DNA of 11,257 bases. It comes from Caldilineae bacterium (lineage in GTDB: Bacteria > Chloroflexota > Anaerolineae > J102). Shown here in pieces: positions 1 to 6,633 of this stretch. The stretch lies in assembly GCA_011192085.1 (NCBI GenBank), contig DUEQ01000520.1, forward strand, positions 1 to 11,257, given 5' to 3'. The notes beneath the pieces are model-generated. The model searched no databases. It worked only from the letters and a program-made list of their open reading frames with translations, and was not told where the DNA came from. Each line of letters opens with the position of its first letter. The stretch's first letter is position 1. The position numbers and the translations under genes were made by a program.

Positions 1-1
1 G

Positions 2-49
2 AACGTGACTGCCAACCTGCCCGATTTCGAGCCACGAAGGGAAAAATAA
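2..49 (+). CDS. Possible 3' end of a plus-strand gene cut by the window edge
   Basis: Reading from base 2, an open frame encodes about 15 residues (NVTANLPDFEPRREK) and ends in TAA at 47-49. Most of its first ten codons end in G or C, as expected for coding sequence in this GC-rich genome, and it would converge on the HAD gene that ends at 89. This is only a short fragment with no domain to recognise, so it could be chance. No function can be given. Confidence 0.3.
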   Translation, partial: NVTANLPDFEPRREK

Positions 50-88
50 ACGGAGCGCGGATCGACTTTGGACTTTGGACGTCGGACG

Positions 89-955
89 TTATTTTCGCAA
101 CAGCCAGTCGGGGAGGTCATTGACGTCGGTGAGGACCGCGTCCGCGCCCAGATCGCGCCAATATTGGGGATCATCATCGTGATCGATAATCACGGTCAGG
201 ACCTGGGCGCGTCGCCCTCGGGCGGGGAGCTGACGATAGTTGAGAACCAGACGCAGGTCATCGGGGCTGTCGCCCACCATGACCGCCCGTCTGGCGTTCA
301 GGCGGTCGATGGCCCGGACCAGCAGGTCGGGATCGGGCTTATGGCCATCCTCATCGGTGAAGATGGCGTCGGGAACGAGAAGGCCGTCAAAATGCAGCGC
401 GGCCATGGGCGTGCGCATTTCGTTGCGATTGCGACCGGTGATGATGCCCGCTCGCTGCACGCCCGCCTGCCTAAGCCGGGGAAAGAGATCGGGCCGGGCG
501 TAGGCGCGTTCGGCATGGGCGAAGCCGGGCCGGTGCACAACCACAGGTTCCCGGTCATAGATGCGGGGATAGAGGTCCGCGCCCCAGTAGTAGGCGTCGT
601 AGAGGGTCTGAAGCTGGCGAAAGTCGGGCGCGTCCGGGCCCGCGTAGTTCTGGGCCCATGTCACGCCCCGACCTGCGTTCTCTTCCACCAGGTCGAACCA
701 GCTCCTCTCGGGGGGAATTCGGCCCTGGGCCCGGGCCTGGAGCAGCACCGCCAGGGCCCAGATCATATCCCAATCGCTGTTGAATCCCCCCGATCGTTTG
801 AATGCCCGGACGTGTTCCAGGTCCAGACCTGCGGTGGGCCAGTCCTGTTCCTGGGCCAGGGTGCGGGCCACGAACAGGGTGCAGGCGTTGTATGCGTCTT
901 GCGCGGCCCACAACACGCCGTCCACATCGAAAATGATGGCGTCGAAAAGCGTCAT
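89..955 (-). CDS. HAD-superfamily (subfamily IA-like) phosphatase, possible histidinol-phosphate phosphatase
   Basis: A 288-aa cytoplasmic HAD hydrolase. All four catalytic motifs are visible: motif I DVDGVL (nucleophile D10, acid D12), motif II IITGR (T173), motif III Lys in HKPDPD (K206) and motif IV VGDSPDD (D229, D232/D233). A large, mostly helical cap lies between motifs I and II and contains [11 protein letters not shown] (53-63). From memory, such a segment marks a small HAD family (TIGR01548) whose members have been linked to or fused with HisB; this needs a search. The start is chosen because its ATG overlaps the TGA of the upstream gamma-carbonic-anhydrase gene (ATGA), implying translational coupling. 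Lying at the end of a cluster with hisB, hisH and hisD, it is a candidate for the histidinol-phosphate phosphatase step. It could instead be a phosphoglycolate-type or other small-metabolite phosphatase. The HAD assignment is secure; the substrate is inferred. Confidence 0.9.
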   Translation of the reverse strand: MTLFDAIIFDVDGVLWAAQDAYNACTLFVARTLAQEQDWPTAGLDLEHVRAFKRSGGFNSDWDMIWALAVLLQARAQGRIPPERSWFDLVEENAGRGVTWAQNYAGPDAPDFRQLQTLYDAYYWGADLYPRIYDREPVVVHRPGFAHAERAYARPDLFPRLRQAGVQRAGIITGRNRNEMRTPMAALHFDGLLVPDAIFTDEDGHKPDPDLLVRAIDRLNARRAVMVGDSPDDLRLVLNYRQLPARGRRAQVLTVIIDHDDDPQYWRDLGADAVLTDVNDLPDWLLRK

Positions 956-1482
956 CGCGGTGAATTCTCGAAATAGGCTTTGTAACGGCGGCCTCGGGCC
1001 GCGTAGCGGCGGGCGTTGTCGAGGATGGCCTGGAGCTCTTTCTCGCGCACGGGGCGGGCGAAGCGGGCGGGCACGCCTTTGTAGAGGGTGCGGGGCGGCA
1101 CGACCACGCCCGGCGGCACTAGGGCCCCGGCTGCGATCATCGCGCCCGCGCCGATGCGGGCGCCGCTGAGCACCGTGGCGTTGATGCCGATGAGCGCGCC
1201 ATCCTCGATCACGCATCCATGCACCACCGCGGCGTGTCCAATGACCACATGCTTGCCGATGAGGGTGGGATAGCCGGGATCGCAGTGCATGACGCAGTTG
1301 TCTTGCACGCTGCTACCCTCGCCGATGACGATGCGGTCCACATCGCCGCGTAGCACCGCGCCGAACCAGATATTGGCGCCCGCGTCAATGCGCACATCGC
1401 CGATGATCATGGCGTTGGGCGCGATGAAGGCGTCGGGATGGATTTTATCGGGAAAGCGACCGATGACTTCGGGTGGGGACAT
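952..1482 (-). CDS. Gamma-carbonic-anhydrase family protein (left-handed beta-helix hexapeptide repeats)
   Basis: A 176-aa protein, the usual length for the YrdA/PaaY/CaiE-like branch of the gamma-carbonic-anhydrase family. Hexapeptide repeats fill roughly residues 15-130, followed by a C-terminal helix (about 145-172) that packs along the beta-helix in known structures. The three zinc-ligand histidines expected for the family are present: H66 (VMHCD), H83 (IGH) and H88 (VHGC). R45 and D47 (LRGDVD) and Q60 (SVQDN) are also kept. Family members form trimers with metal at the subunit interfaces; many lack measurable carbonic anhydrase activity, so the reaction is not certain. The start at MSPPEV matches the normal family N-terminus. 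An in-frame ATG further upstream (1611) would add 43 residues with no family resemblance. No Shine-Dalgarno is visible. The stop overlaps the start of the HAD gene by 4 bp. Confidence 0.9.
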   Translation of the reverse strand: MSPPEVIGRFPDKIHPDAFIAPNAMIIGDVRIDAGANIWFGAVLRGDVDRIVIGEGSSVQDNCVMHCDPGYPTLIGKHVVIGHAAVVHGCVIEDGALIGINATVLSGARIGAGAMIAAGALVPPGVVVPPRTLYKGVPARFARPVREKELQAILDNARRYAARGRRYKAYFENSPR

Positions 1483-1701
1483 GGAATGGATGATGGGTTG
1501 ATTTTGGGGATGGACGTGAGGGCGATGGACTGTCCGATAGCTGTTCTGGAAAATAGAATTCGCGTGGTTTGCAGCGATGATCTCGAAGCCGAGGTTGGCT
1601 GAGTTCGCCAATGACGTTGGACGAACTTGGCCCTCCGCGCCAGATTGGCTTTGCCCATTTTCATGGGGATCGACGCGAGCCTGCCCGCGGTTGCACTATG
1701 C
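1483..1701. other. Intergenic gap between hisD and the gamma-carbonic-anhydrase gene
   Basis: These 219 bases hold no gene I can support. The gap contains a GGAC-rich stretch (1511-1540) that shares the 11-mer GACTGTCCGAT with the hisH-hisD gap. No convincing -35/-10 pair for the downstream minus-strand genes was found, so they may be read through from hisD or have their own unrecognised promoter. Confidence 0.5.
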
Positions 1702-3033
1702 TCAAAGCATTCGTTCGCGGGCGGAGGCTGCGTGCGCGTCCAGGCCCTCCGTATCCGCAATGCGGGCGGCGACGGCGCTGAGGGCCGCGCCCGCCTCGGG
1801 CGTAAGCGCGATGAGGCTGATGCGCTTGACGAAATCCTCCACATTGAGAGGGGAAGTATAGCGGGCCGTGCCTTCGGTGGGCATGATGTGGCTGGGGCCA
1901 GCGATGTAATCGCCCAGCACCTCGAAGCTGCTTTCTCCCACGAAGACGCCTCCCGCATGCCGCACCAGGGGGACCAGAGCCCATGGATCGGCCACGGAGA
2001 GGCAGAGATGCTCGGGCGCGAAGCGGTTGGCCTCCGCCACCGCGGCGACGAGGTCGGGGGTGATGACCGCGCCCCCGCGGGCGGACAGGGATTGGGCGAT
2101 GATCTGCGCCCGGCTGAGGGTCTCCATCCGGGCCTCCACCTCCGCCTGCACCGCTTCGGCCAGCTCCTGGCTTGGGGTCAGCAGGATGGCTGTGGCCAGG
2201 ATGTCATGTTCGGCCTGAGCCAACAGGTCGGCCGCGACCATGCCGGGGTGGGCGCTGTCATCGGCGATGACGATGGTTTCGGTGGGACCGGGCAAGCCGT
2301 CAATGCCCACTGCGCCGAAAACCTGTCGCTTGGCCAGGGTGACGAACAAGCCTCCAGGGCCTACGATTTTGTCCACAGGTTCGATGCTTTCTGTGCCGAA
2401 GGCCATGGCTCCAATGGCCTGGGCGCCGCCCAATGCGTAGAGCTCGTCGATCTCGGCGATGGCGGCCGCGGCCAGGATCACGTCGGGGATGCGGCCCGTG
2501 GTTCGGTCGGGCGGGGTCATGGCGATGACGCGCTTCACGTCCGCGACCCGGGCGATGATCGCGGCCATGAGCAGGGAGGAGGGCAGGGGGGCGCTGCCGC
2601 CCGGCACGTAGACTCCCACCGAATCCAGCGGGCGCACGAGCTGCCCCAGGGAGCCCTCCTCATCCTGATGGATCCACGAATGCGCGGGCTGGCGACGGTG
2701 GAACGTGGCGATGCGGTCCGCCGCGGTCCAGAGGGCCTCTCGCAGGTCGGAATCGATGCGGTCCAGGGCCGCGTTCCAGGCTTCGGGCGGGACCGCGTAG
2801 GTTGACGTCCGAACGCCGTCGATGCGCTCCGTCCAGCGGTGCAGGCCCGCATCACCCTCGCGGCGGATGTCAGCCAGGACGCGGGCGACGGCCTGATCAG
2901 GCGTGAGCCGCTCGCCGAAGATGCCTTCGATGCCGTCCAGCAGACTGTCGGGATACTCGGTTTCGGCCCATCCTCGGCGTTGGAGGATGGTTTTGCGGGC
3001 GGTTTCGAGATCGTAGATGGGGAACGGGGTCAT
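1702..3033 (-). CDS. hisD: Histidinol dehydrogenase
   Basis: A 443-aa enzyme, close to the usual ~430 aa. It carries out the last two steps of histidine synthesis, oxidising L-histidinol to L-histidine with two NAD+ in the cytoplasm, as a zinc-dependent homodimer. The zinc ligands known from E. coli HisD have clear counterparts: Q273 and H276 (LAQAEHD), D375 (GDYIAGPSH) and H434 (EGLDAHAASARER). The catalytic Glu-His pair is E341-H342 (RFAPEHLCL). The family-typical VPGGSAPLPSS (143-153) and LGGAQAIGAMAFGT (201-214) are also present. The start at MTPFPIYDLE fits the normal N-terminus. The same frame is open upstream to a GTG at 3252, which would add 73 residues that do not look like HisD. No Shine-Dalgarno is seen. 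It shares the strand with hisH and hisB but lies 358 bp beyond hisH, with its own candidate promoter. Confidence 0.97.
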   Translation of the reverse strand: MTPFPIYDLETARKTILQRRGWAETEYPDSLLDGIEGIFGERLTPDQAVARVLADIRREGDAGLHRWTERIDGVRTSTYAVPPEAWNAALDRIDSDLREALWTAADRIATFHRRQPAHSWIHQDEEGSLGQLVRPLDSVGVYVPGGSAPLPSSLLMAAIIARVADVKRVIAMTPPDRTTGRIPDVILAAAAIAEIDELYALGGAQAIGAMAFGTESIEPVDKIVGPGGLFVTLAKRQVFGAVGIDGLPGPTETIVIADDSAHPGMVAADLLAQAEHDILATAILLTPSQELAEAVQAEVEARMETLSRAQIIAQSLSARGGAVITPDLVAAVAEANRFAPEHLCLSVADPWALVPLVRHAGGVFVGESSFEVLGDYIAGPSHIMPTEGTARYTSPLNVEDFVKRISLIALTPEAGAALSAVAARIADTEGLDAHAASARERML

Positions 3034-3391
3034 GAGGGAATGACGAAGGGGCGAGGGGGGGCGGTTGGTTCGCATGGTTGCAATCATTATCCCGCAGGAA
3101 AAAGGTTTTTTCCAAATCGCACCTGATCCCGAGATGTAGAGCTTCTGGCGGGCCGCGTGCAGGCGGTCGAGGGGGGTGATGAGGAAGGTGAGCCGGGGGT
3201 GACAGGCGTTGAGGATGGGGCGTTCCAGGGGGATCGCCACGGCTACGAGCACGGGCGTCTACGCGTCGACGGGCGAGGCGCGATAAGTGGGTCGGTTGCG
3301 GCGCAGTTCGGTCACGAGGAAGTGAAAAGTGAAAAAGGGATGTCGTTGGACATCGGACAGTCTATCGTCCAACATCCATCCTCCTTTATCA
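3034..3391. other. 358-bp gap between hisH and hisD with promoter-like and repeat structure
   Basis: No confident gene lies here, but the gap is structured. On the minus strand, 3113-3252 is open and coding-like (mostly C or G at third positions) and runs in frame into hisD. A candidate minus-strand promoter sits at 3086-3115. The 13-mer ATCATTATCCCGC occurs at 3083-3095 and again at 3388-3400, where it covers the hisH stop. Inverted repeats occur at 3339-3354 (GATGTC-gttg-GACATC) and at 3345-3351/3367-3373 (GTTGGAC/GTCCAAC). The short direct repeat AGTGAAA lies near 3321-3334. A 38-codon minus-strand frame (3259-3375) begins behind a strong AAAGGAGG sequence. Confidence 0.6.
3086..3115 (-). 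promoter_or_regulatory. Candidate promoter for hisD and the downstream minus-strand genes
   Basis: On the minus strand, TTGGAA (3110-3115) and GATAAT (3086-3091) are separated by 18 bp, resembling sigma-70 -35 and -10 boxes. The start point would fall near 3078, giving a leader of about 45 nt to the hisD ATG. An AT-rich inverted repeat, GGAAAAA-ggt-TTTTTCC (3097-3113), lies largely within the spacer and could be an operator. Each box differs from consensus at one or two positions, and there is no expression evidence. Confidence 0.45.
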
Positions 3392-4021
3392 TTATCCCGC
3401 GCCCAGGGCCACGAAGTTTCGCAGGATGCGAATCCCCACCTGCTGGCTTTTTTCCGGGTGGAATTGCGCGCCCCAGATGCGCCCGCGGCGCACCATGGAT
3501 GCGTATTCGAAGCCGTAGTCGGTCGTGGCGAGGATGTCCTCCGGCTCCGCGGGGTCGCAGTAGTAGGAATGGACGAAGTAGGCGTATGCGCCATCCGCCA
3601 CGCCCGCGAGGAGGGGATCGTCCGGACGGCGTATGTGGAGTTGATTCCAACCGATTTGGGGGATGCGCAGGGTGTCGGGGAATTTGCGCACCCGGCCCGG
3701 CAACAGGCCCAAGCCCTTCCAGTTTCCCATCTCTTCACTCTCTTCGAACAGCATCTGCATGCCCACGCAGATGCCCAGCAGGGGGATGTCCTCCTCCACC
3801 ACGCGGTGGACGATGGGAGCCAGGCCCGCGGTGGTTAGATTGGTGATGCACGCGCCGAACGCCCCCACGCCGGGCAGGATCACGCCGTCTGAGCTGAGGA
3901 TGAGGTCGGGGTCCGCGGAGAGGGTCACCTGTTGGCGCAGCCCCGATTCCTGGATCGCGCGATCCACGGCTTTCTCCACGCTGCGCACATTGCCGATTTT
4001 GTAATCGAGGATGGTGATCAT
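3392..4021 (-). CDS. hisH: Imidazole glycerol phosphate synthase, glutamine amidotransferase subunit
   Basis: A 209-aa class I glutamine amidotransferase of normal HisH length. It hydrolyses glutamine and passes ammonia to the cyclase HisF, which makes imidazole glycerol phosphate and AICAR; HisF is not in this window. The catalytic triad is complete: C85 in LLGICVGMQ, and H188 and E190 in GAQFHPEKS. The oxyanion-strand motif LPGVGAFG is at 49-56. The N-terminus MITILDYKIGNVRSV is typical of the family and fixes the start at ATG 4019-4021. It follows hisB after 58 bp on the same strand, consistent with co-transcription from the hisB promoter. No Shine-Dalgarno precedes the start. A strong AAAGGAGG sequence lies just after its stop codon. 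Confidence 0.97.
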   Translation of the reverse strand: MITILDYKIGNVRSVEKAVDRAIQESGLRQQVTLSADPDLILSSDGVILPGVGAFGACITNLTTAGLAPIVHRVVEEDIPLLGICVGMQMLFEESEEMGNWKGLGLLPGRVRKFPDTLRIPQIGWNQLHIRRPDDPLLAGVADGAYAYFVHSYYCDPAEPEDILATTDYGFEYASMVRRGRIWGAQFHPEKSQQVGIRILRNFVALGAG

Positions 4022-4079
4022 GGGGCGAGAAAGGGGGTCAAGTCATCGGGGATGGGCGTCAGGCGTGAGACCACAATTG

Positions 4080-4670
4080 TCAAGAGGTAAGTGTTCCTTT
4101 GGTGGAGGGCACGCCCGCGCGGCGGGGGTCCTGCCGGGTGGCCGCGTCCAGCGCCCGGGCGAAGGCTTTGAACAGGGCTTCGCATTGATGGTGATCATTG
4201 CGTCCATATTCGACTCGGGCGTGGAGGTTCATGCCCGCGTGGATGGCCACGCTCTCGAAGAAGTGCCCGATGAGGTCGGTGCCCAGGCCGCCGATGCGCG
4301 GGGTGCGCCATTGGGCCTGGAAGACCGCGTAGGGCCGTCCGCCCAGGTCGATGACCACCCGGGCCAGGGCTTCATCCATGGGGACGAAGGCGTGGGCCGC
4401 GCGCACAATGCCCGAGCGGTCTCCCAATCCCTGGCTGATGGCTTTGCCCAGGCAGATGCCCACATCCTCCACCGTGTGATGCTCATCCACATGCAGGTCG
4501 CCCTTGGCCTGCACTGTCAGGTCGAAGAGGCCGTGATGGGCGAAGAGTTCGAGCATGTGGTCGAAAAAGCCGATGCCCGTATCGATCGCGGTCTGTCCCG
4601 AGCCGTGCAGGTCCAGGGTCAGAAGGATGTCGGTTTCGCGTGTAGTTCGGGTGATGGTGATAGGAGGCAT
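4080..4670 (-). CDS. hisB: Imidazoleglycerol-phosphate dehydratase (monofunctional HisB)
   Basis: A 196-aa enzyme of the expected length for the single-domain form; it lacks the N-terminal HAD phosphatase domain of the E. coli bifunctional HisB. It dehydrates imidazole glycerol phosphate to imidazole acetol phosphate, using manganese bound by conserved His and Glu residues. The duplicated metal motifs are present: FDHML (36-40) with HH45-46, DEHHTVED (62-69), H144 in the ESVAIHAG segment (139-146), and [13 protein letters not shown] (158-170). The C-terminus PSTKGTL is also typical. The start [13 protein letters not shown] matches the family; longer in-frame extensions upstream run into the promoter region. 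A separate phosphatase is therefore needed for histidinol phosphate, and the HAD gene at 89-955 is a candidate. It is the first gene of the minus-strand cluster. Confidence 0.97.
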   Translation of the reverse strand: MPPITITRTTRETDILLTLDLHGSGQTAIDTGIGFFDHMLELFAHHGLFDLTVQAKGDLHVDEHHTVEDVGICLGKAISQGLGDRSGIVRAAHAFVPMDEALARVVIDLGGRPYAVFQAQWRTPRIGGLGTDLIGHFFESVAIHAGMNLHARVEYGRNDHHQCEALFKAFARALDAATRQDPRRAGVPSTKGTLTS

Positions 4671-4709
4671 GGTTTTTGTGAAGGGCGATGGACGCAAGGA
4701 CGATCGAGG

Positions 4710-4741
4710 ACGGAGGACGCGTTGTCGCCTGACGCCTCCGT
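4710..4741 (-). promoter_or_regulatory. Inverted repeat in the hisB 5' leader
   Basis: ACGGAGG (4710-4716) and CCTCCGT (4735-4741) are perfect complements. Two further C-G pairs (4718-4719 with 4733-4734) are possible across a single bulged A at 4717. The element lies inside the predicted hisB leader (start near 4748, ATG ending at 4670). It could be an RNA stem with a regulatory effect or simply part of the GGAC-rich intergenic sequence; no known riboswitch or His-codon leader peptide was recognised. Confidence 0.35.
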
Positions 4742-4754
4742 GAGAGCTGCCGCG

Positions 4755-4783
4755 ATTATAGCCCATCCCGCCCAGTCTGCCAA
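4755..4783 (-). promoter_or_regulatory. Sigma-70-type promoter for hisB
   Basis: On the minus strand, TTGGCA (4778-4783, five of six bases matching TTGACA) is followed after exactly 17 bp by a perfect TATAAT (4755-4760). The predicted start is near 4748, giving a leader of about 78 nt to the hisB ATG. This is the best promoter match in the window. Confidence 0.75.
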
Positions 4784-4812
4784 CCGCAACGATCTTCCCA
4801 TCTCCCCTGCGA

Positions 4813-4841
4813 ATGCCCTTTCGCCCGATTTGAGGTATAAT
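4813..4841 (+). promoter_or_regulatory. Promoter for the ABC exporter-peptidase operon, probably giving a leaderless mRNA
   Basis: A perfect TATAAT lies at 4836-4841. The -35 position at 17-bp spacing is ATGCCC (4813-4818), only a weak match, so an activator or other contacts may matter. The first ATG is at 4852-4854, only 10 bp after the -10 box. Initiation at the usual distance (around 4848-4852) would leave zero to four bases before the start codon. Confidence 0.6.
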
Positions 4842-4851
4842 CCCATTTGTT

Positions 4852-6633
4852 ATGGCATTGCTGACGTCGGTTTCATCATCCAACTACGCTGAGTTCGCCG
4901 TTCCGGATCGTTATCACGCTAACCGCCAGGGGCCCAAGCGCTGGTTGTTCTCCCATGCCATGCGCTATTGGCATCTGTGGGTGCTGCTCATCATCGGGGC
5001 GTTTTCCAACGCATTGCTGGCGTCGGCCATTCCCATCCTCACGGGCCAGGCGTTCAACGGCATCCTGGCGGATCCGCCCATGCTCAACATCCTGCTCCGC
5101 TCCGCCGCGCTGATTCTGCTCTCTCAATTGCTGCGCAGCGGCTTGCAGCTCATGCGGAATTTCAGCGCGGAGCTCATCGGGCAGCGGCTTGAGCGGGATA
5201 TCCGGGATGAGCTTTACGTAAGCCTGCTGGGGAAAGACATGTCCTTCCACAGCCTTCAGCCCGTGGGAGACACCATGGCCCGGGCCACCAACGATGTGCG
5301 GGAGATCAATTTCATGATGAATCCCGGCGTCAATCTGGTCATCGGCTCCCTGAATTTCATGTTCATGCCCCTGATCATGGCCCTGCGCTATCATCCGTCC
5401 TTGATCCTCACCCCCGCGCTCTATAGCCTCTTCTATGTGTTGGCGCTTTCCCAATACCTGCACGAGCTGGACCCCATCACCACGAAGGTGCGGGAGACCT
5501 TCGGGCATATGAACACTCGTCTGGCCGAAGTGTTGGATGGCATCGAGACGGTGAAGGGCGCGGCCCAGGAGGAGCAGGAGGTGCGTCGGTTCGAGAAGGT
5601 CGCCCGGGCGTATCGCAATGCGTTCGTGCACCAGGGCGATGTAGAGGCCCGATTCCTGCCCCTGCTGCTGCTGGCCCTGGCCAATGCCGCGGGCTTCCTG
5701 CATGCGGTCATCCTCTTCCGCCGCGGGCTCATCAACGTGGGCGATGTGGTGGCCTACATGGGGCTGTTGCAATTGTTGGGATTCCCGACCTTCGTTTCGC
5801 TGTTCGCCTACGCCCGAGTCTCCTCGGGGGTGTCGGCAGGCCGTCGCATCCTGGAGCTCATCAACGCGGAAACGCACATCGATCAGAATGCGCAAGGATA
5901 TGTGGGGGCGATGCGGGGGGAGGTCGCGTTTCGGGATGTGAGTTTCGCCTATCAGGAGGACGTCGGCCCAGCGCTGGAGGATATCCGCTTTCATGTGCAG
6001 CCGGGCCAACGGGTGGCCATCGTGGGCCAGACGGGCGCGGGCAAGACCACCCTGGTCAAGCTCATCAACCGCACCTATGACGCGACCTCGGGCCAGGTGT
6101 TGGTGGATGGCGTGGATGTGCGGGACTGGAACATCGAGGCTCTGCGCCGCCAGATCTCCATCATCGAGCAGGATATTTTTCTCTTCTCTCGCACCATCGC
6201 CGAGAATATCGCCTTTGGCAAGCCCGATGCATCCATGGAGGAGATCATCGCCGCGGCCAAGGCCGCACAGGCCCACGAATTCATCATGTCCTTCAAAGAT
6301 GGCTATAAGACCGTTATCGGCGAGCGGGGCGTGACCCTCTCGGGCGGCCAGCGACAACGCCTGGCCCTGGCCCGGGCCTTCCTCACCGATCCCGCCATCC
6401 TCATCCTTGACGATTCCACCAGCGCCATCGACAGCGCCACCGAGGATAAGATTCAGCGGGCCATCTTCGCCGCGTCCAAGGGCCGCACGACCTTCATCAT
6501 CACCCATCGCCTGTCCCAAATCCGCTGGGCTGATGTCATCATCGTCATGCGCAAGGGCCGCATCGCGGCCATAGGCGACCACGAGACGTTGCTCCGCACG
6601 TCGGAATCGTATCGCCGCATTTTTGCAGGATGA
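4852..6633 (+). CDS. ABC exporter half-transporter with degenerate Walker B (first subunit of a heterodimer)
   Basis: A 593-aa type IV (exporter) ABC half-transporter located in the cytoplasmic membrane. Six membrane segments are seen at about 42-65, 80-100, 158-180, 183-203, 268-290 and 300-322, and the nucleotide-binding domain starts near 355. Motifs are Walker A GQTGAGKT (392-399, K398), a Q-loop in EQDIFLF, signature LSGGQ (496-500), Walker B ILILDD with D520, and H-loop H552 (ITHR). The catalytic glutamate after Walker B is aspartate (D521). This change is typical of the degenerate subunit of heterodimeric exporters such as TM287/288 and BmrCD. There is no N-terminal C39 peptidase domain. 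The substrate is unknown; related pairs move drugs, lipids or peptides. The stop overlaps the next start (ATGA). The start at 4852 lies directly behind the promoter and no Shine-Dalgarno is present. Confidence 0.95.
   Translation: MALLTSVSSSNYAEFAVPDRYHANRQGPKRWLFSHAMRYWHLWVLLIIGAFSNALLASAIPILTGQAFNGILADPPMLNILLRSAALILLSQLLRSGLQLMRNFSAELIGQRLERDIRDELYVSLLGKDMSFHSLQPVGDTMARATNDVREINFMMNPGVNLVIGSLNFMFMPLIMALRYHPSLILTPALYSLFYVLALSQYLHELDPITTKVRETFGHMNTRLAEVLDGIETVKGAAQEEQEVRRFEKVARAYRNAFVHQGDVEARFLPLLLLALANAAGFLHAVILFRRGLINVGDVVAYMGLLQLLGFPTFVSLFAYARVSSGVSAGRRILELINAETHIDQNAQGYVGAMRGEVAFRDVSFAYQEDVGPALEDIRFHVQPGQRVAIVGQTGAGKTTLVKLINRTYDATSGQVLVDGVDVRDWNIEALRRQISIIEQDIFLFSRTIAENIAFGKPDASMEEIIAAAKAAQAHEFIMSFKDGYKTVIGERGVTLSGGQRQRLALARAFLTDPAILILDDSTSAIDSATEDKIQRAIFAASKGRTTFIITHRLSQIRWADVIIVMRKGRIAAIGDHETLLRTSESYRRIFAG

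Larger units (their letters stand above)
4671..4851. promoter_or_regulatory. Divergent promoter region between the his cluster and the ABC exporter operon
   Basis: This 181-bp gap separates hisB (minus) from the first ABC gene (plus). Each side has a perfect TATAAT hexamer in the correct orientation, with predicted start points about 100 bp apart. The hisB leader contains GGAC-rich sequence (4686-4721) and an inverted repeat ACGGAGG/CCTCCGT (4710-4716 and 4735-4741) that could form a stem in the hisB mRNA. No gene is seen here. Confidence 0.7.

Noticed and set aside
61..90. Possible terminator after the HAD gene
   Set aside because: The stretch contains GGAC repeats and a GACGTC palindrome but no stable stem followed by a T run on either strand.
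1627..2805. A 392-codon plus-strand frame across hisD
   Set aside because: It is antisense to hisD, which has all zinc ligands and catalytic residues, and shows no motifs of its own.
3256..3375. His attenuator-type leader peptide before hisD
   Set aside because: The small frame contains only two scattered His codons, not a run, and no terminator/antiterminator pair is visible.
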